A stretch of DNA of 64,000 bases from Neoechinorhynchus agilis. Lineage: Eukaryota > Acanthocephala. Location of the stretch: NCBI GenBank assembly GCA_051530055.1, contig CM121342.1, positions 2,170,001 through 2,234,000 on the forward strand, given 5' to 3'. The notes below the pieces were generated by a model. That model saw only the letters and a list, made by a program, of their open reading frames with translations. It made no database searches and had not been told where the DNA came from. The stretch's first letter is position 1, and every line of letters begins with the position of its first letter. Position numbers and translations under genes: made by a program. Shown here piece after piece: positions 45,409-55,856 of the stretch.

Positions 45409-46400
45409 TCAATAAAAGCTCACACATACGGGACAATGGTCTGAGACGAGGCCTTCAGAGGCGTCCCACTCGTTCGGTGGAATCATTGGATGGGTTAAAC
45501 GCTCTCTTATCACCTTTACAGAGGGCTTAACCGGATAGTCGCTCATTCTGAACCATACGTTATCAAGGTTACAAGATCCTCTTGGGTTTTTGAGGCTTAT
45601 ATTAGTCGGTTCATTGGTAGCTGGCGAAAATCCGCGAGATTCGAGACTTTCTCGAAAAATAGGTTGATCGCTCGAACGGTTGAAATCACCACAAACGATT
45701 GTTGTAGCACGGCGTCTTTTGTAGTGATGGTCGTCATCGATTGCTTCGATTAAAAGTCCGATATAATCGATTTCGGTACTGTTTCTGGAACAATCAGACT
45801 GACTAAGACCTTGAGACTTGAGGTGGACGTTGACGATTAAGACATCTCTAAAGGGAGTACTGAAGTGGGCCAGAAATGGGCGTCTTGTATGGATCCGTTC
45901 AGGGTAAAAAGGGGAAATTCCTGTTTCTGGGCGGATCACTTAAACACTTTGGTGTTCATAAGATACGCCGATCGAAGTTTCATGGGTTCGCGGTAGATGA
46001 AAGCTAAGTGTTCATTTGAACGAAACATCCTACCCGATGCATCGGTTGAAACGATTAAATTCCACTTTTGTCCATGTCTCTGGTTCAGTTCATTTACCAA
46101 TAAACGAACGGGCTCTGGAGAGGCCACTTCTTGACAAGCGAGAATCGCTGTGTTCGTTTGAATAATAATGTTCGTTATTACACTCAAAACTCCAGGATTT
46201 CGAATCTTCGCAGAAGTTAGGGATTGAAAGTTCCATGTAAGTAGGCAAAAGTGGTCATGAAGTGTTCGAAAGATGGGTGTTGGTTTCCTTGTAGGTGTCG
46301 GGATGTCTTTATTTATGGATTTACCACATATTCCGGCCAAGAGATTAAGTATTGAACGTCTTAGTGTTCTTGTCTTCTTTTTGAATGAAGCTGTTGTCAT
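45409..46400 (-). CDS. EEPD1-like endonuclease/exonuclease/phosphatase-family protein
   Basis: The minus-strand ATG at 46400 opens MTTASFKKKTR. The EEP domain follows: LLTWNFQSL, ILACQEVASPEPVRLLVNEL, VNVHLKSQGL, TIVCGDFNRSSDQPI, NISLKNPRGSCNLDNVW, REGL-like RERLTHPMIPPNEWD and the catalytic SDHCPV near the end. The order and wording match EEPD1 of animals, a DNase-I-fold protein, rather than a LINE endonuclease. The frame changes near 45937, after MNTKVFK: one extra A (TTTAA to TTTAAA) would keep the frame, so this is a one-base deletion, a sequencing error or an unseen tiny intron. Total about 330 residues, shorter than vertebrate EEPD1, lacking its N-terminal HhH domains. Confidence 0.82.
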
Positions 46401-47013
46401 CGCTCTGAGGATGGTTGTGAAATGAGAATAGAAAAAAGGTAGATATTCGGGAGACTAATTGAGTCTTCATATTAAAGTAAAAAAATACAGGCTAACTAGA
46501 ATGGTGTTTGCTTATGACGGAAATTTTAAAGGAATTTATTTAAGCGTGCCTTTATCAAAGTTGCTTGTAAGTTTCGATAAAGGCATGAGATTGTGACTCC
46601 GAAATATCGCATCTAATACAATTCCTTCAATTTTTCACCGTCATAAACATGAATAATTAAATCTTCAAGCAACTAAAATGGTATTTAGAAATGTTATTTA
46701 GGGGTCTTCACCCGGTAATGTGAACCTCGTGGGGTTCATCATTTAAGTTTTTTGGGATCGACAAAATGGTATTTAAATTATTGTCTCATCTAATTGCTAC
46801 ATATAATAATTTTTTTATTTCGAATCGAATTCCAAATGTGCCGATGCGTCTTGGTTGTTCGAAAAAGTAGCGCCTGAGATTACAAAAGCGAAAAGCCTAT
46901 GGCAAATAGATTTGAAGGGTCACTTTGTCACTTCACACGGTGCTGCCCGTAGTTCTGCCGTATTGTTTAATTTTAAATTACCTTGGTACCATCAACCGAG
47001 TACCATTTCAGAT
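46401..47013. promoter_or_regulatory. Divergent intergenic region of EEPD1-like gene and NDUFB11
   Basis: 613 bp between two start codons pointing apart. No motif is recognised; shared promoter function is inferred from layout. Confidence 0.35.
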
Positions 47014-47638
47014 ATGCGTCTTCTCGTTCGACCTTGCTTTACTCGCCTTTTGTCGAGCGCCGTAAAAACGAATCAATCGGAATCACTTGCGAATGCGATA
47101 AACCAATTGGCACGTGAGAATGTCGAAAGGCTTCCTTCTGATGGAGAAATCGAAAGTAAAGAATGGAATAAAACTCCATGGGAAAGAAGGACACGAGAAG
47201 TATTAGTTTGATAGTTCGCGAACCTTTATTCGACGTATGATTTAGCACATTCGGTATGGATTCGATCGGAGGGATCCCTTATTAGACAGGCATATTAAAA
47301 ACGCTATCTACTTTTAAATCACAAGAAATGATCTTCGTGCAATTGATCTCTTTAATAGACACGAACGTTCATTTCTTATTATATGTCTTTACTGTCGGAA
47401 TGGTACTGTTCCCCGTTCTGTACCACTACAAACCTGATCGATGGTGAGCAAGGTCCGAATTTCTACCATCTTCCTAATTCTTAACAGGCTACGTCAATGG
47501 GTGCATCGTGAGGCTTACTTCGAATTGGCGAGGAGGGAAGCCCGTGGAGGACCTCTGATTGATCCGGATTTTATTCCTGCCGATCAAATTATCCTTCCAT
47601 CGGAGGAAGAGCTTGGTGACATTGAAATCATCATCTAG
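47014..47638 (+). CDS. NDUFB11: NDUFB11 (ESSS) subunit of mitochondrial complex I, split by tiny introns
   Basis: The ATG at 47014 opens a mitochondrial presequence, MRLLVRPCFTRLLSSAV. Exon 1 ends at 47199 (TRE|GTATTAG). A 46-nt intron (47200-47245) leads to HIRYGFDRRDPLLDRHIKNA. The membrane segment FLLYVFTVGMVLFPVLYHY sits at about 47370-47430. A 44-nt intron (47444-47487) joins PDRW to LRQWVHREAYFELARREARG, and the protein ends LPSEEELGDIEIII at 47638. The final block is characteristic of NDUFB11, a one-pass subunit of the complex I membrane arm. The join between KNAIYF (47305) and the membrane exon (about 47350) has no clear GT donor; it may hide a non-canonical intron or a frameshift. 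Confidence 0.85.
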
Positions 47639-48524
47639 ACTATTTATTCGTTCGTGGAACGAACATTTGATTTCTCAGTTCTTTGCTAGAGTGAGTGCGC
47701 CATATAAAAAGGTAGCAGAAACCGAACGATCGAGTGAAATTGATTGGCCTTAATGTTAAAACCATTGATAAAAATCAGAATTTTATTTCAAGCAATTTCG
47801 CTCTTTTAATTTTGAAGTTGACACTTTTCAGACATGTCGAGTGAAGACTAAAGGTTTTTTGGCTATTAGAGACAAAAGGAAATGTGTAGTAATATTGGTT
47901 TGACTGTTCAGCGATTAATTCAATTTTTTTAGCTATGGATTCTTTTTAAAAAACACGATTTCTCACTAATCATTCGGATGATTAAGAAAGGCAAAAATTA
48001 TTTATTTCGAGAGTACTTTATTCATCCAATCAAACACTATCGATTCTACGCTACGGTCTTCTCTTCGAAGTTTTGGCTACTTTGAGCTTGTTGAAGATGC
48101 TTGAAACTGAATAGTGCATTTTCGCCTCATTCTGTAAAAGTTGAATTGCATTAATATTAACCATTTTAAAGTCTATACCAATTGCAGAATGAATGACAAA
48201 GGCAGGCTACAAAGACAATGTTTCCCAACTGAAGAGAAAATGCAGTCTACTTTGGCATCATGCGATCGCGTTCTTGCGAACTCCAGGGTTCTTCTGGAAG
48301 TATTTAGAAGTTTTTGCGAAGGACTCCAGAAAATCGACAAATGGAATACTTCAGAAAAGTAAATTTGCTTTATTCTCTCAATAAACAGTTTTTACGAATG
48401 TTAACGGAGGAGTATTTTAAAGTGGAACTTCGTTTAATAGAATTAGGATTTCCAATGAAAGGACTTCCTTCGACTGACTCGTTTTTCGATTATTTAAAAA
48501 TCTGGCGAACTGTTTTCCGCCGTG
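47639..48524. other. Possible small exons, otherwise unassigned
   Basis: A plus-strand frame at about 48187-48360 (SCDRVLANSRVLLEVFRSF, GLQKIDKW) and one at 48390-48510 (LTEEYFKVELRLIELGFPMK) look protein-like and are separated by a 30-nt GT-AG stretch. The reading phases do not fit, so I do not call a gene. Confidence 0.3.
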
Positions 48525-48604
48525 TGGCAGCGGTGGGATTCGAACCCACGCCCTTTCGGACCAGTGCCTTAAACTGGCGCCTTAGACCGCTCGGCCACGC
48601 TACC
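48525..48604 (-). tRNA. tRNA-Leu (anticodon AAG)
   Basis: 80 nt with a long variable arm. GGTAGCG acceptor pairs with CGCTGCC. The anticodon stem CCAGT/ACTGG has loop TTAAGGC (AAG). The T arm is GTGGGTTCGAATCCCAC. Confidence 0.92.
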
Positions 48605-48800
48605 GTGCCACTACCATAACATCTAAGTTATTGTCTTTTGCTTTATAGTAAAAAATACTTCTATTATTCCGTTGCGTTAACCGATTTATTAAAGTAATCA
48701 AATCAATCTGTTATTTTACCTATGAAGGATTACGCTCAAGGCTTAGGTTTGGAAGTATTTTGGATAAATGCAGAAGTTTAAAAAAGTTTATTTGTACCAT
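48605..48800. repeat. tRNA-Leu flank, duplicated at 58406-58590
   Basis: The downstream flank (CATCTAAGTTATTGTCTTTT to GCAGAAGTTTAAAAAAGTT) is repeated almost exactly after the second tRNA-Leu, so the tRNA was copied with at least 185 bp of flank. Confidence 0.9.
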
Positions 48801-49129
48801 CAAATAGAATGCGCTAGCTTTTTTGATTGCATTCATGGCATTTCGCGTAAGTATTCTACCATTCATACGATCAAACACGAATTCCCAGTTGTCGGTTACT
48901 GCAGCCAGTTCGTTATTACTTTCATATCTTGTATTCTCAATCCATTGTGCTGCTTGGTTTTTGACTGAATCGATCCCCATTTAATCCTTCCATCATTGGG
49001 TGAAGGAACAAATTCATAGGAAAACGTTAATGCTAAGAATGCCCCTTGCCAAAGAGTGCGTCGGTAAGTACTATAGCGTTTTGGGTTTGTTGTTTGCAAC
49101 GGGTCATCGGTCGACTTGTTTGTTTGTTC

Positions 49130-50068
49130 TTTAATATCATTTCATCAAATCCTATTAGAGACAAAGGGTGCCTTTTTTGAACTTGATAAGGATAAGAGAA
49201 TTTTCTACCCTGTTCATGGAGTCACCTTTATCACCAATCTTGTTTGTGGTAGCTATGTCTTTTTTATTAAAAACTTCAAGCTGAAAAATGTATCTGAAAT
49301 TTTTGTTTACGCGGACGATATTTCCTTTTTTCTAACAGAGAGGTTTCTGAGAAATCTCCCAGAGGCAATTAAAAGTTGCCTGCAGAAAATAGGAAAACTG
49401 CTGGGGAAAGCTCATCTGGATATAAATCTCCAAAAATTTCTTATTATCCCTAACAACCAGAACAGAGCAACTAATTTTAGAACTTCAACACTTTTATCTA
49501 ATTTTAGAGAGTTGCCGAAGGTTTCGAAAAATAGCAAGTTATTAGGACTTAAGGTCCCGTTATTTGGATACCCGTAGTACGACTTGCTAAGGATTCGAAA
49601 TATGTTTAATAAAGCTAAACTCATATTGAAATGGGGGAAACGTTTAGGCCTAAATGATAAAATGATGATAAATATAATTAAAACCCTTATTTTTGGTACA
49701 ATTTGTTTTTTTATGAGGCGGACTGCCAGAACAACGATTAATGATGTTTTTTTTAAATCTTCCCGATTGTTAAAAAGATCAAGTTCTTATCAGCGGAATC
49801 AAATAAGGCGTTGAATAAAGATCTGGCGATTATCTTTTTATCCAAAATATGGTTTTATAGCGGTAAATATAAATTCGCAAAACTTGTTTTTAATACACAC
49901 AATCAAATGTGCCTGCAACTAATGAAAGGGAAGTTTCATTCAACTAATTTTAAAGAAATTATAATTCGAGACTTTCTTAAGAAAAACCTTGATCATTTTT
50001 TAGAATCATTTGTATTCCCCCTCACAAACGGTGAGGAAATGGAAGTATTCGAAACCAAACACGGCTAA
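49130..50068 (+). mobile_element. LINE reverse transcriptase relic, I/Jockey-like
   Basis: Plus-strand pieces: an RT block ending EIFVYADDISFFLTE (YADD), HLDINLQKFLIIPNNQN, then RNMFNKAKLILKWGKRLGLN and EEMEVFETKHG, with two frame breaks. The motif B region is degraded (GVTFITNLVCG). It is related to the RT at 36.6-37.4 kb. Confidence 0.75.
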
Positions 50069-50229
50069 ATGCACTTATTCTTTGTTTTAATAATTGCGCA
50101 GAGACACAAAACTGTGCGCAATAACGACTAAATCTCAAGCAATTGTAGAAAAGGATTGTAATGGAGGTTCTTAGACAATGAATGATTGTACCCAGTATGA
50201 GTTAATAAATTGTTGTATGGCGCGCTATA

Positions 50230-50523
50230 TTTGTTTATCTATTATCAAGGCCTCATACACTCTTGTAAGTTTGTAACATCTTCTTTTTTGGCCTCACGGC
50301 TATATTCCTTTGGAGCCTTTCGGCTGACTTGCACACAACGGAGGCGCTTAGCCGCACTTGAACGAACAGGGCCAACCCCCCCACTTTGGGGCCGATAGCC
50401 GATTTCAAACCTGACCCCACCTATTCCAGCAGCCTCGCACACCCATGGAACACAGCGGCCGATGGCGTTAAACCTTCGACATATCGAGCGCATTATCAAC
50501 GCGCACACAACAAGGCCACTCAA
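50230..50523 (-). other. GC-rich island, unassigned
   Basis: About 290 bp much richer in G+C than its surroundings. A 92-codon minus-strand frame contains AAKRLRCVQVSRKAPKEYSR. It could be a scrap of an element 5' region; no family is recognised. Confidence 0.3.
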
Positions 50524-51125
50524 ACGTAACGTTTTCGTTCAACGACATTTGAAAAATAAATATCAGATGGATAAACAATGTTAAATTTTTCCAAAATTAA
50601 ATAGCTAATAACTATGTAAATATTCAACGTAGCAAATTTTATGTATTTAAAATATTTCCTTATTTTTGGTAACTAAATTATAAACGGTGAATTTTTAATA
50701 TTTTGTTTTTTATCTGACTCCGTTTTCAACTGAACTGTTTAAAAAAATAAAACTCTGTGTGCCCATCTTAATAGATACGCATCAACAAAACACTTAAAGT
50801 GAAGGTTTTTGTTAATTAGATGGACCACGAGGCAATTAAATTGGAAATACCAAGCGCTGCGTCATGGCAATGTTTTTAAACAAATTAGATTATCAATTTA
50901 TTTTAACAGCTCGACTATTAAGACTTGACATGATGGCAACGTTTAATTTTATATAGTGCCTAAGAAGCGCTTACAAAAACTGGGAAGTTTTATTTTGTAA
51001 ATAATTTGGTACTCGTATAAAATCGATGTGCTGATCTAGTGCCGTAGAGATTCGGTGGCCCGCGATCCGAAAACATTACGCGATCAAAGGTAGCGGTTCA
51101 GTTACCGCGTTTCCGGTTCCGCCGC
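50524..51125. repeat. Two dispersed repeat modules
   Basis: 50524-50665 is repeated at 58166-58310 (TTTTCGTTCAACGACATTTG onward). 50808-51110 is repeated at 63345-63600 (TAGATGGACCACGAGGCAAT to GCGATCAAAGG), with short indels. Neither codes. The family is unknown. Confidence 0.85.
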
Positions 51126-51337
51126 TGCGGCGAACATTTTTTGTCAACATTTAAGGCCTTTTACTTTAATGACTAGAAGGGCATTTTTCATGCAATGGAA
51201 ATATATTGGGAACCGATTTTTTTAACTAAAAGGTGTCTTTTAGGGTTTTACAATAATAAAGCACAATACGTGCAATCACCATCGTCAGCAAAATCTTATC
51301 TTCTCCTCTTCCTCGGCTGTTGCTACCAGCAGAATAT

Positions 51338-51485
51338 GCCTTCTCTATTAAGAGAGTAAAAGGCGTCCTCAAAATCACACTTAAGAATCACGCACGTCTC
51401 TGAACTCCTCGTAGTAAAGTTTCGTAGCGCGTGGATAATAGCTTCCGCCCCGTAGGATGTGCAGCAGCCCAGTTGGACTGGGCGA
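51338..51485 (-). mobile_element. R2/Hero-type LINE RT scrap
   Basis: About 150 bp matching 18815-18960 of copy 1 (minus-strand sense: LGCCTSCGAEAIIHALRNF region). It begins at a GCTTTCTCTATTAAGAGAG-like word and ends at CCCAGTTGG. Confidence 0.8.
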
Positions 51486-51546
51486 CTTTCAGTCCCTAAC
51501 TTTATTTCAGTCCCTAACCTTCTTTCAGTCCCTAACTTTCTTTCAC
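51486..51546 (+). repeat. Three 20-bp tandem repeats before a LINE
   Basis: TTTCAGTCCCTAAC recurs three times at about 20-bp spacing just before the LINE open frame. It may be the 5' UTR of the LINE. Confidence 0.75.
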
Positions 51547-51547
51547 G

Positions 51548-54163
51548 ATGATCAGACTTGATGTTACTGATTCTTGTCGGCCTCGTAAAAGAAGCAGCTC
51601 TGGCGGCCAGACAGCTACTGGTAGTAGCATGTCAACGCGGGTCGGTGTGCCACTCCACTTGGTGATGCGGCACCGGACGGGAGCAACAAAATCCACCAAT
51701 GCAACGGGAAAAAGCGAGGGCGTCGTAGCTCTCGCCGACGACTTGAGCGTTGAAATGAGCGAAACTGTCGCCGGAGGCAGCGAAAGCGTCAGTCGAAGCT
51801 CATCACCGTGGTGGGTACGGACTGTTCAGGTGGCGCTGACAGCCGTGAGTCCTTTGGCCCAGCTATTTCAGATAGAAGAGGACTACGAATCGGATCCTTT
51901 AAGTAGGGGAATCCTGGCCAAATTGGCAAGGGACGCCAGAATGGATCTTGTGTTTTTACAAGAATTGCGCATAAGAGGCCAGTCAGACACAGACGTAAAT
52001 CAGGAGGATTTAGGAGATCTGCAAACAGTCGAGGAAATGGAGGTGTAGGCGTTTGTTTATCACCCCGCCTCCGAAACTCAGCACTATGCAGTACTATAAC
52101 TGACCGAATCCTTCGTGTCAGCATAAAGCTTCGGTCGAGAAGTCTCTACCCGCGATTTTACCGCATTACGAAAGATCGCTATATGTGTTGAAGGGCGAAA
52201 ATCGGAACAGCCGGTACTTGGTTGAGGCGCTGGAGCGGCATGATCTCGTGTCTGCTAACACTTTATTCCGGAAACGTCCGTGGCGTTTGGCGACGTTTGT
52301 GGGTCAAAAGAATCCGTCCAAACTTGCCATGGGAAAAAATCCCAAGAGACGCTTAGCTCAGTTTGATCATATATTGTTGAGACGTAGGGAAAAATGTCGG
52401 TTCAAAAACGCTGGCACACTCACAGTTGATGGGCTGCCAACCGACCACAAGTTGGTGATGCGTGAGTTGAGCATGAGTGACTCGTTGTTCCGTACGCCTT
52501 AGCATCCTCCACGTCCGTTCTATGGCGCCCTCGCTAGTGAGGAGAAGAGGAAAGCGTTCGACATCGAACTAGAGAATCAACTGAGCTCGATGCCAGCTGC
52601 TGAAACGGATATTGATTTTTATTACAAGTCAATCTGCGACGCAGTGACCGAAGCGGCCGAGAAAACCCTCCCAAAAATGAGGCGTATAAAAGCTGCAAAG
52701 GTTATTTGGCAGGAGGACTGTGAATTTATGGCAATGGCTGAGCAGATCAAAACTCTAAGAAAAAGAGGAAAACGATCTGAGGCTCGCATTGCAAGTCTTA
52801 AACTTACAAACCTCTATAATGAAAAGCAAAAGGCTTCGATAGAGGATGCAGTTCGCGGGATCGCATATAAGGAAGGTTTTGTTCGTACCTCCTTAGCATG
52901 GAGAGCGATAAACACTCTTACAGTAAGATACCAAAGACAGCCAACTTTGATTGAAGGTCCTTCCCCGGAAATCAGAAGAAAGAGAATCGCAAATTATTTT
53001 GCGAAAAGTCCTGCACTTCCAAAAGGCACAATCGTCCCAAGCAATGAGGCATACATCACTGGACCGATTTCCGTGAAGGAAGCGATCGCTGTGGCGAAAA
53101 TGATGCGTGCGGGACGTGCATCAGGCCCAGATGAGATATTGGCAGAGGTACTGAGGTTTGAATCCATTGGCAGAAAAATCATACCGATAATGAATGGCAT
53201 AATGAATGGTGGCTCAGTACCTCAAATCTGGCAAACGGCGCATTTAACAATGATCCCCAAGAAATGCTGCTCGATAAAGGTGGAGGACTACAGAGGTATA
53301 TCCTTGATGTCCAACACGGCAAAACTTTTCAGCAGCATTTTGAGACGCCGAATTCAGCCAATCCTCGAACCGTTTCTAAGAATTGAACAGAACGGCTTCA
53401 GGAAAGGTCGAGGCAGCACAGAGCACATATTGGCTTTGAGGAGGATCCTCAAGGAGGCACGAATTCATCAAACGGATGTGACGCTGGTATTTGTTGATTT
53501 CCGTCGAGCTTTCGATTCGGTAAATCGAACGATGATTGGCGGTATCTTAAAGGAGTATGGAGTGCCGCCGATCATTGCCACATCCGTTATAGCATTATAT
53601 AAAAACACAAGGTCCGCCGCAAAGATAGCTGACGGTTTGACAGAATACTTTTCCACCACTTCATGTGTTCTGCAGGGCAACACATTGGCTCCTTTCGTCT
53701 TCATCTTAGTGCTTGATTTGGTAATGAGATGGGCACTACCGAATGATGAAGATGGATTTCTTCTGGCAAAGAAAAAAGATCGCAGGTATCTTGAGATACG
53801 CGCCTCCTACATGGCATATGCCGACGACATCGTATCGATGTCCTCAACAGTCGAAGGAGCTCAACGCATGCTAAATAGACTGTGCGAGAGGGCGAGTATG
53901 ATTGGTATGACCATCAACTCGAAAAAGACGGAATTCTTGACGATTCCGCATGTCGCGCATGCAGTCTCCGGCGAAGGGCCGAATGGCGTTGGGCAATTAA
54001 AACAGATAGAGCGGTATGTCTATCTGGGAGCTGTCATTCCTGGGGTGAGTGCGGATGTTAGCCAACGGAGATCTATGGCTTGGAGAGCGATGGGACAACT
54101 TAAACAACTGTTTGACAGTGAGTCTTTGCCAGATGAACTCTGTCCGCAGCTTTTCGGGGCTCT
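51548..54163 (+). mobile_element. RTE/Proto2-like LINE with endonuclease and intact RT frame, 3'-truncated
   Basis: An N-terminal region runs into the start of an apurinic-type endonuclease (RDARMDLVFLQELRIRG, then GVGVCLSPRLRNS in another frame). The endonuclease end is at 52185-52502 (LVSANTLFRKRPWRLAT, RLAQFDHILLRRRE). An uninterrupted frame at 52590-54182 holds the reverse transcriptase: RASGPDEILAEVLRF, YRGISLMSNTAKLFSSIL, QNGFRKGRGSTEHILAL, VFVDFRRAFDSV, LQGNTLAPFVFILVLD, ASYMAYADDIVSM. It runs to LPDELCPQLFGAL, where an R2/Hero-type copy takes over. The endonuclease part has frame breaks. The clade is judged from motif wording only. Confidence 0.85.
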
Positions 54164-55460
54164 CCGCGAAAGTTTTATGTAGGAGAATCTCCGATAAAAT
54201 GGGAGAATTTTTAAGACTCCATCAGTTAGCTTGCTGCACTGCTTGTGGAGCTGAAGCGGTCGTGAATGCTCTGCAAAAATTTATCCCCCAAAGAACAAAG
54301 CCAACAGCAGTTCTGAAAATAGATTTAAAAAATGCTTTCAATGCCTTAAAATGGAAAAAATGTTAAAAGCGATTGAGGATGTCGTCCCAGAGGCTTGCCC
54401 TTATTTCTGGAGAGCATACGCTAACCGTACGCCACTGATGCACAATGACAAAATAATTTGTGGTGTACAACAGGGAGACCCACTCGGCCCCATAGGCTTC
54501 TCCGTCACAGTAAATGATCTTGCCCATTCAATGTTTTCTTTTTTCATGCTTGGTACTTGGACGATGCCACACTCGGTGGCGATCCAAGTGTTGTTTTGGG
54601 CGACCTTCAAAGGATCGTAAATGAAGTTGACCGCTTAGGAATAGAAACAAATCTCAAAAAATGCGAACTTCTCGTCCTGAACGCAACTGAAAACCAGCGC
54701 TCTCAAATCTCTAGCGATTTTGAATCAGTTGCTCCTGGTCTGGGTTTGATCACGCTTGACCAGCTCACACTCCTAGGGAGCTGCATTCTTGCTGAGAATG
54801 TTGCGAAGGACTTGCGCGCACAGATCCCGAAAATAGAGTTGCTCTGCGGCCGAACTTCTGAGATTTCGGCACATGAGGTCTCTTCTTGATCACGAATTGC
54901 CTCTATATGTCAAAATTGCTTGATAAGCTAAGAGCAGCTACATGTTTCGGAGAAGACAAATTGTTAGGATAGCTCGACGGGGTAATTCGTAAGCAGCTGG
55001 GACATATATTGAATGTCAAATTTTCTGACACAGGTTGCCGACAGGCTACTTTTCCCACGGCTTATGGTGGTTTGGGAGTTCACACCACTTTAGACGTCGC
55101 TTTACCTGCCTTCCTCTCCTCTTGCCGGGCAAGTAAAGTCTATGTCGATGCCATTTTAGGCACATCACTGAATTATGCGATCTTTGAAACAGGATTATCT
55201 CAATGGCAGTCGTCTTAGACATTCCTCTTGTTCAGAAGATTCACAACTCTTTAAAAGATATTCTGGGTGAGATGTCTCAGGTCCGGCTGGTAGCCTGTTC
55301 CACGAAGGAGTCGGGAGCGTGGCTGAATGCTCTCCCTGTAGGGAAACTTGGAACTCTCCTTGCTGATTCAGTCGTCAGGATCGCAGTATCCTTGAGATCA
55401 GGCCTACCGATTTGCATCCCGCATCGCTGCCGCTGCGGCACTGTGTTACGCTGAAATTTA
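54164..55460 (+). mobile_element. R2/Hero-type LINE, copy 4, divergent and broken
   Basis: It starts within the RT (LSAKVLCRRISDKMGEFL, LACCTACGAEAVVNAL) and continues with LKIDLKNAFNAL, VQQGDPLGPIGFSVTVNDL, DDATLGGDPSVVLGDL and QATFPTAYGGLGVHT. It ends at ICIPHRCRCG, just before the nuclease core. Several frameshifts. It is a different subfamily from copies 1-2 and joined head-to-tail with the preceding LINE. Confidence 0.85.
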
Positions 55461-55856
55461 ACGAAGAAAACGGCAATAACTCGAAGAGAAATCAATGACA
55501 GCTTACATTATGCCCATTACATGTCATCCGGACGCTGGCAGCGTTCCCACGCTGGACCGCCAGACTCACGTTTTGTCGCAAGAAGGTGATTGACTGCGGC
55601 CTTTCCAATTAGTCTCGACTCCGAAGGGCGTTCCTCCGCTCTCGTTGCCGCGGCTACGGCGCCTAATTTAGCGGTCGTTGTATTGCTGTTTGCCAGTGTA
55701 TCAACGCATGTTAGGCTGAGCGGCAGAGATTATTTTGCTACGGGATGCAGGGCACATGAATCGATCTGCGCGCTCGACTTATGATAACATTGATTTCAGC
55801 ATTAAAAAAAATATTTATAGTAAACTTAAATTCACAGCAAATCGAGTCTAATGTAT
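55461..55856 (-). mobile_element. R2/Hero-type LINE 3' scrap, opposite orientation
   Basis: 55540-55600 and about 55650-55760 match (in reverse complement) the C-terminal AVQRGNAASV and CVDTLA regions of the family, in rearranged form. Two inverted scraps sit back to back between copies 4 and 3. Confidence 0.6.

Noticed and set aside
45409-46400. EEPD1-like gene as a LINE endonuclease
   Set aside because: The NISLKNPRG, LDNVW and THPMIPP blocks are specific to the cellular EEPD1 type, and no reverse transcriptase follows.
48187-48510. Two-exon host gene before tRNA-Leu
   Set aside because: The candidate 30-nt intron does not join the two frames in phase.
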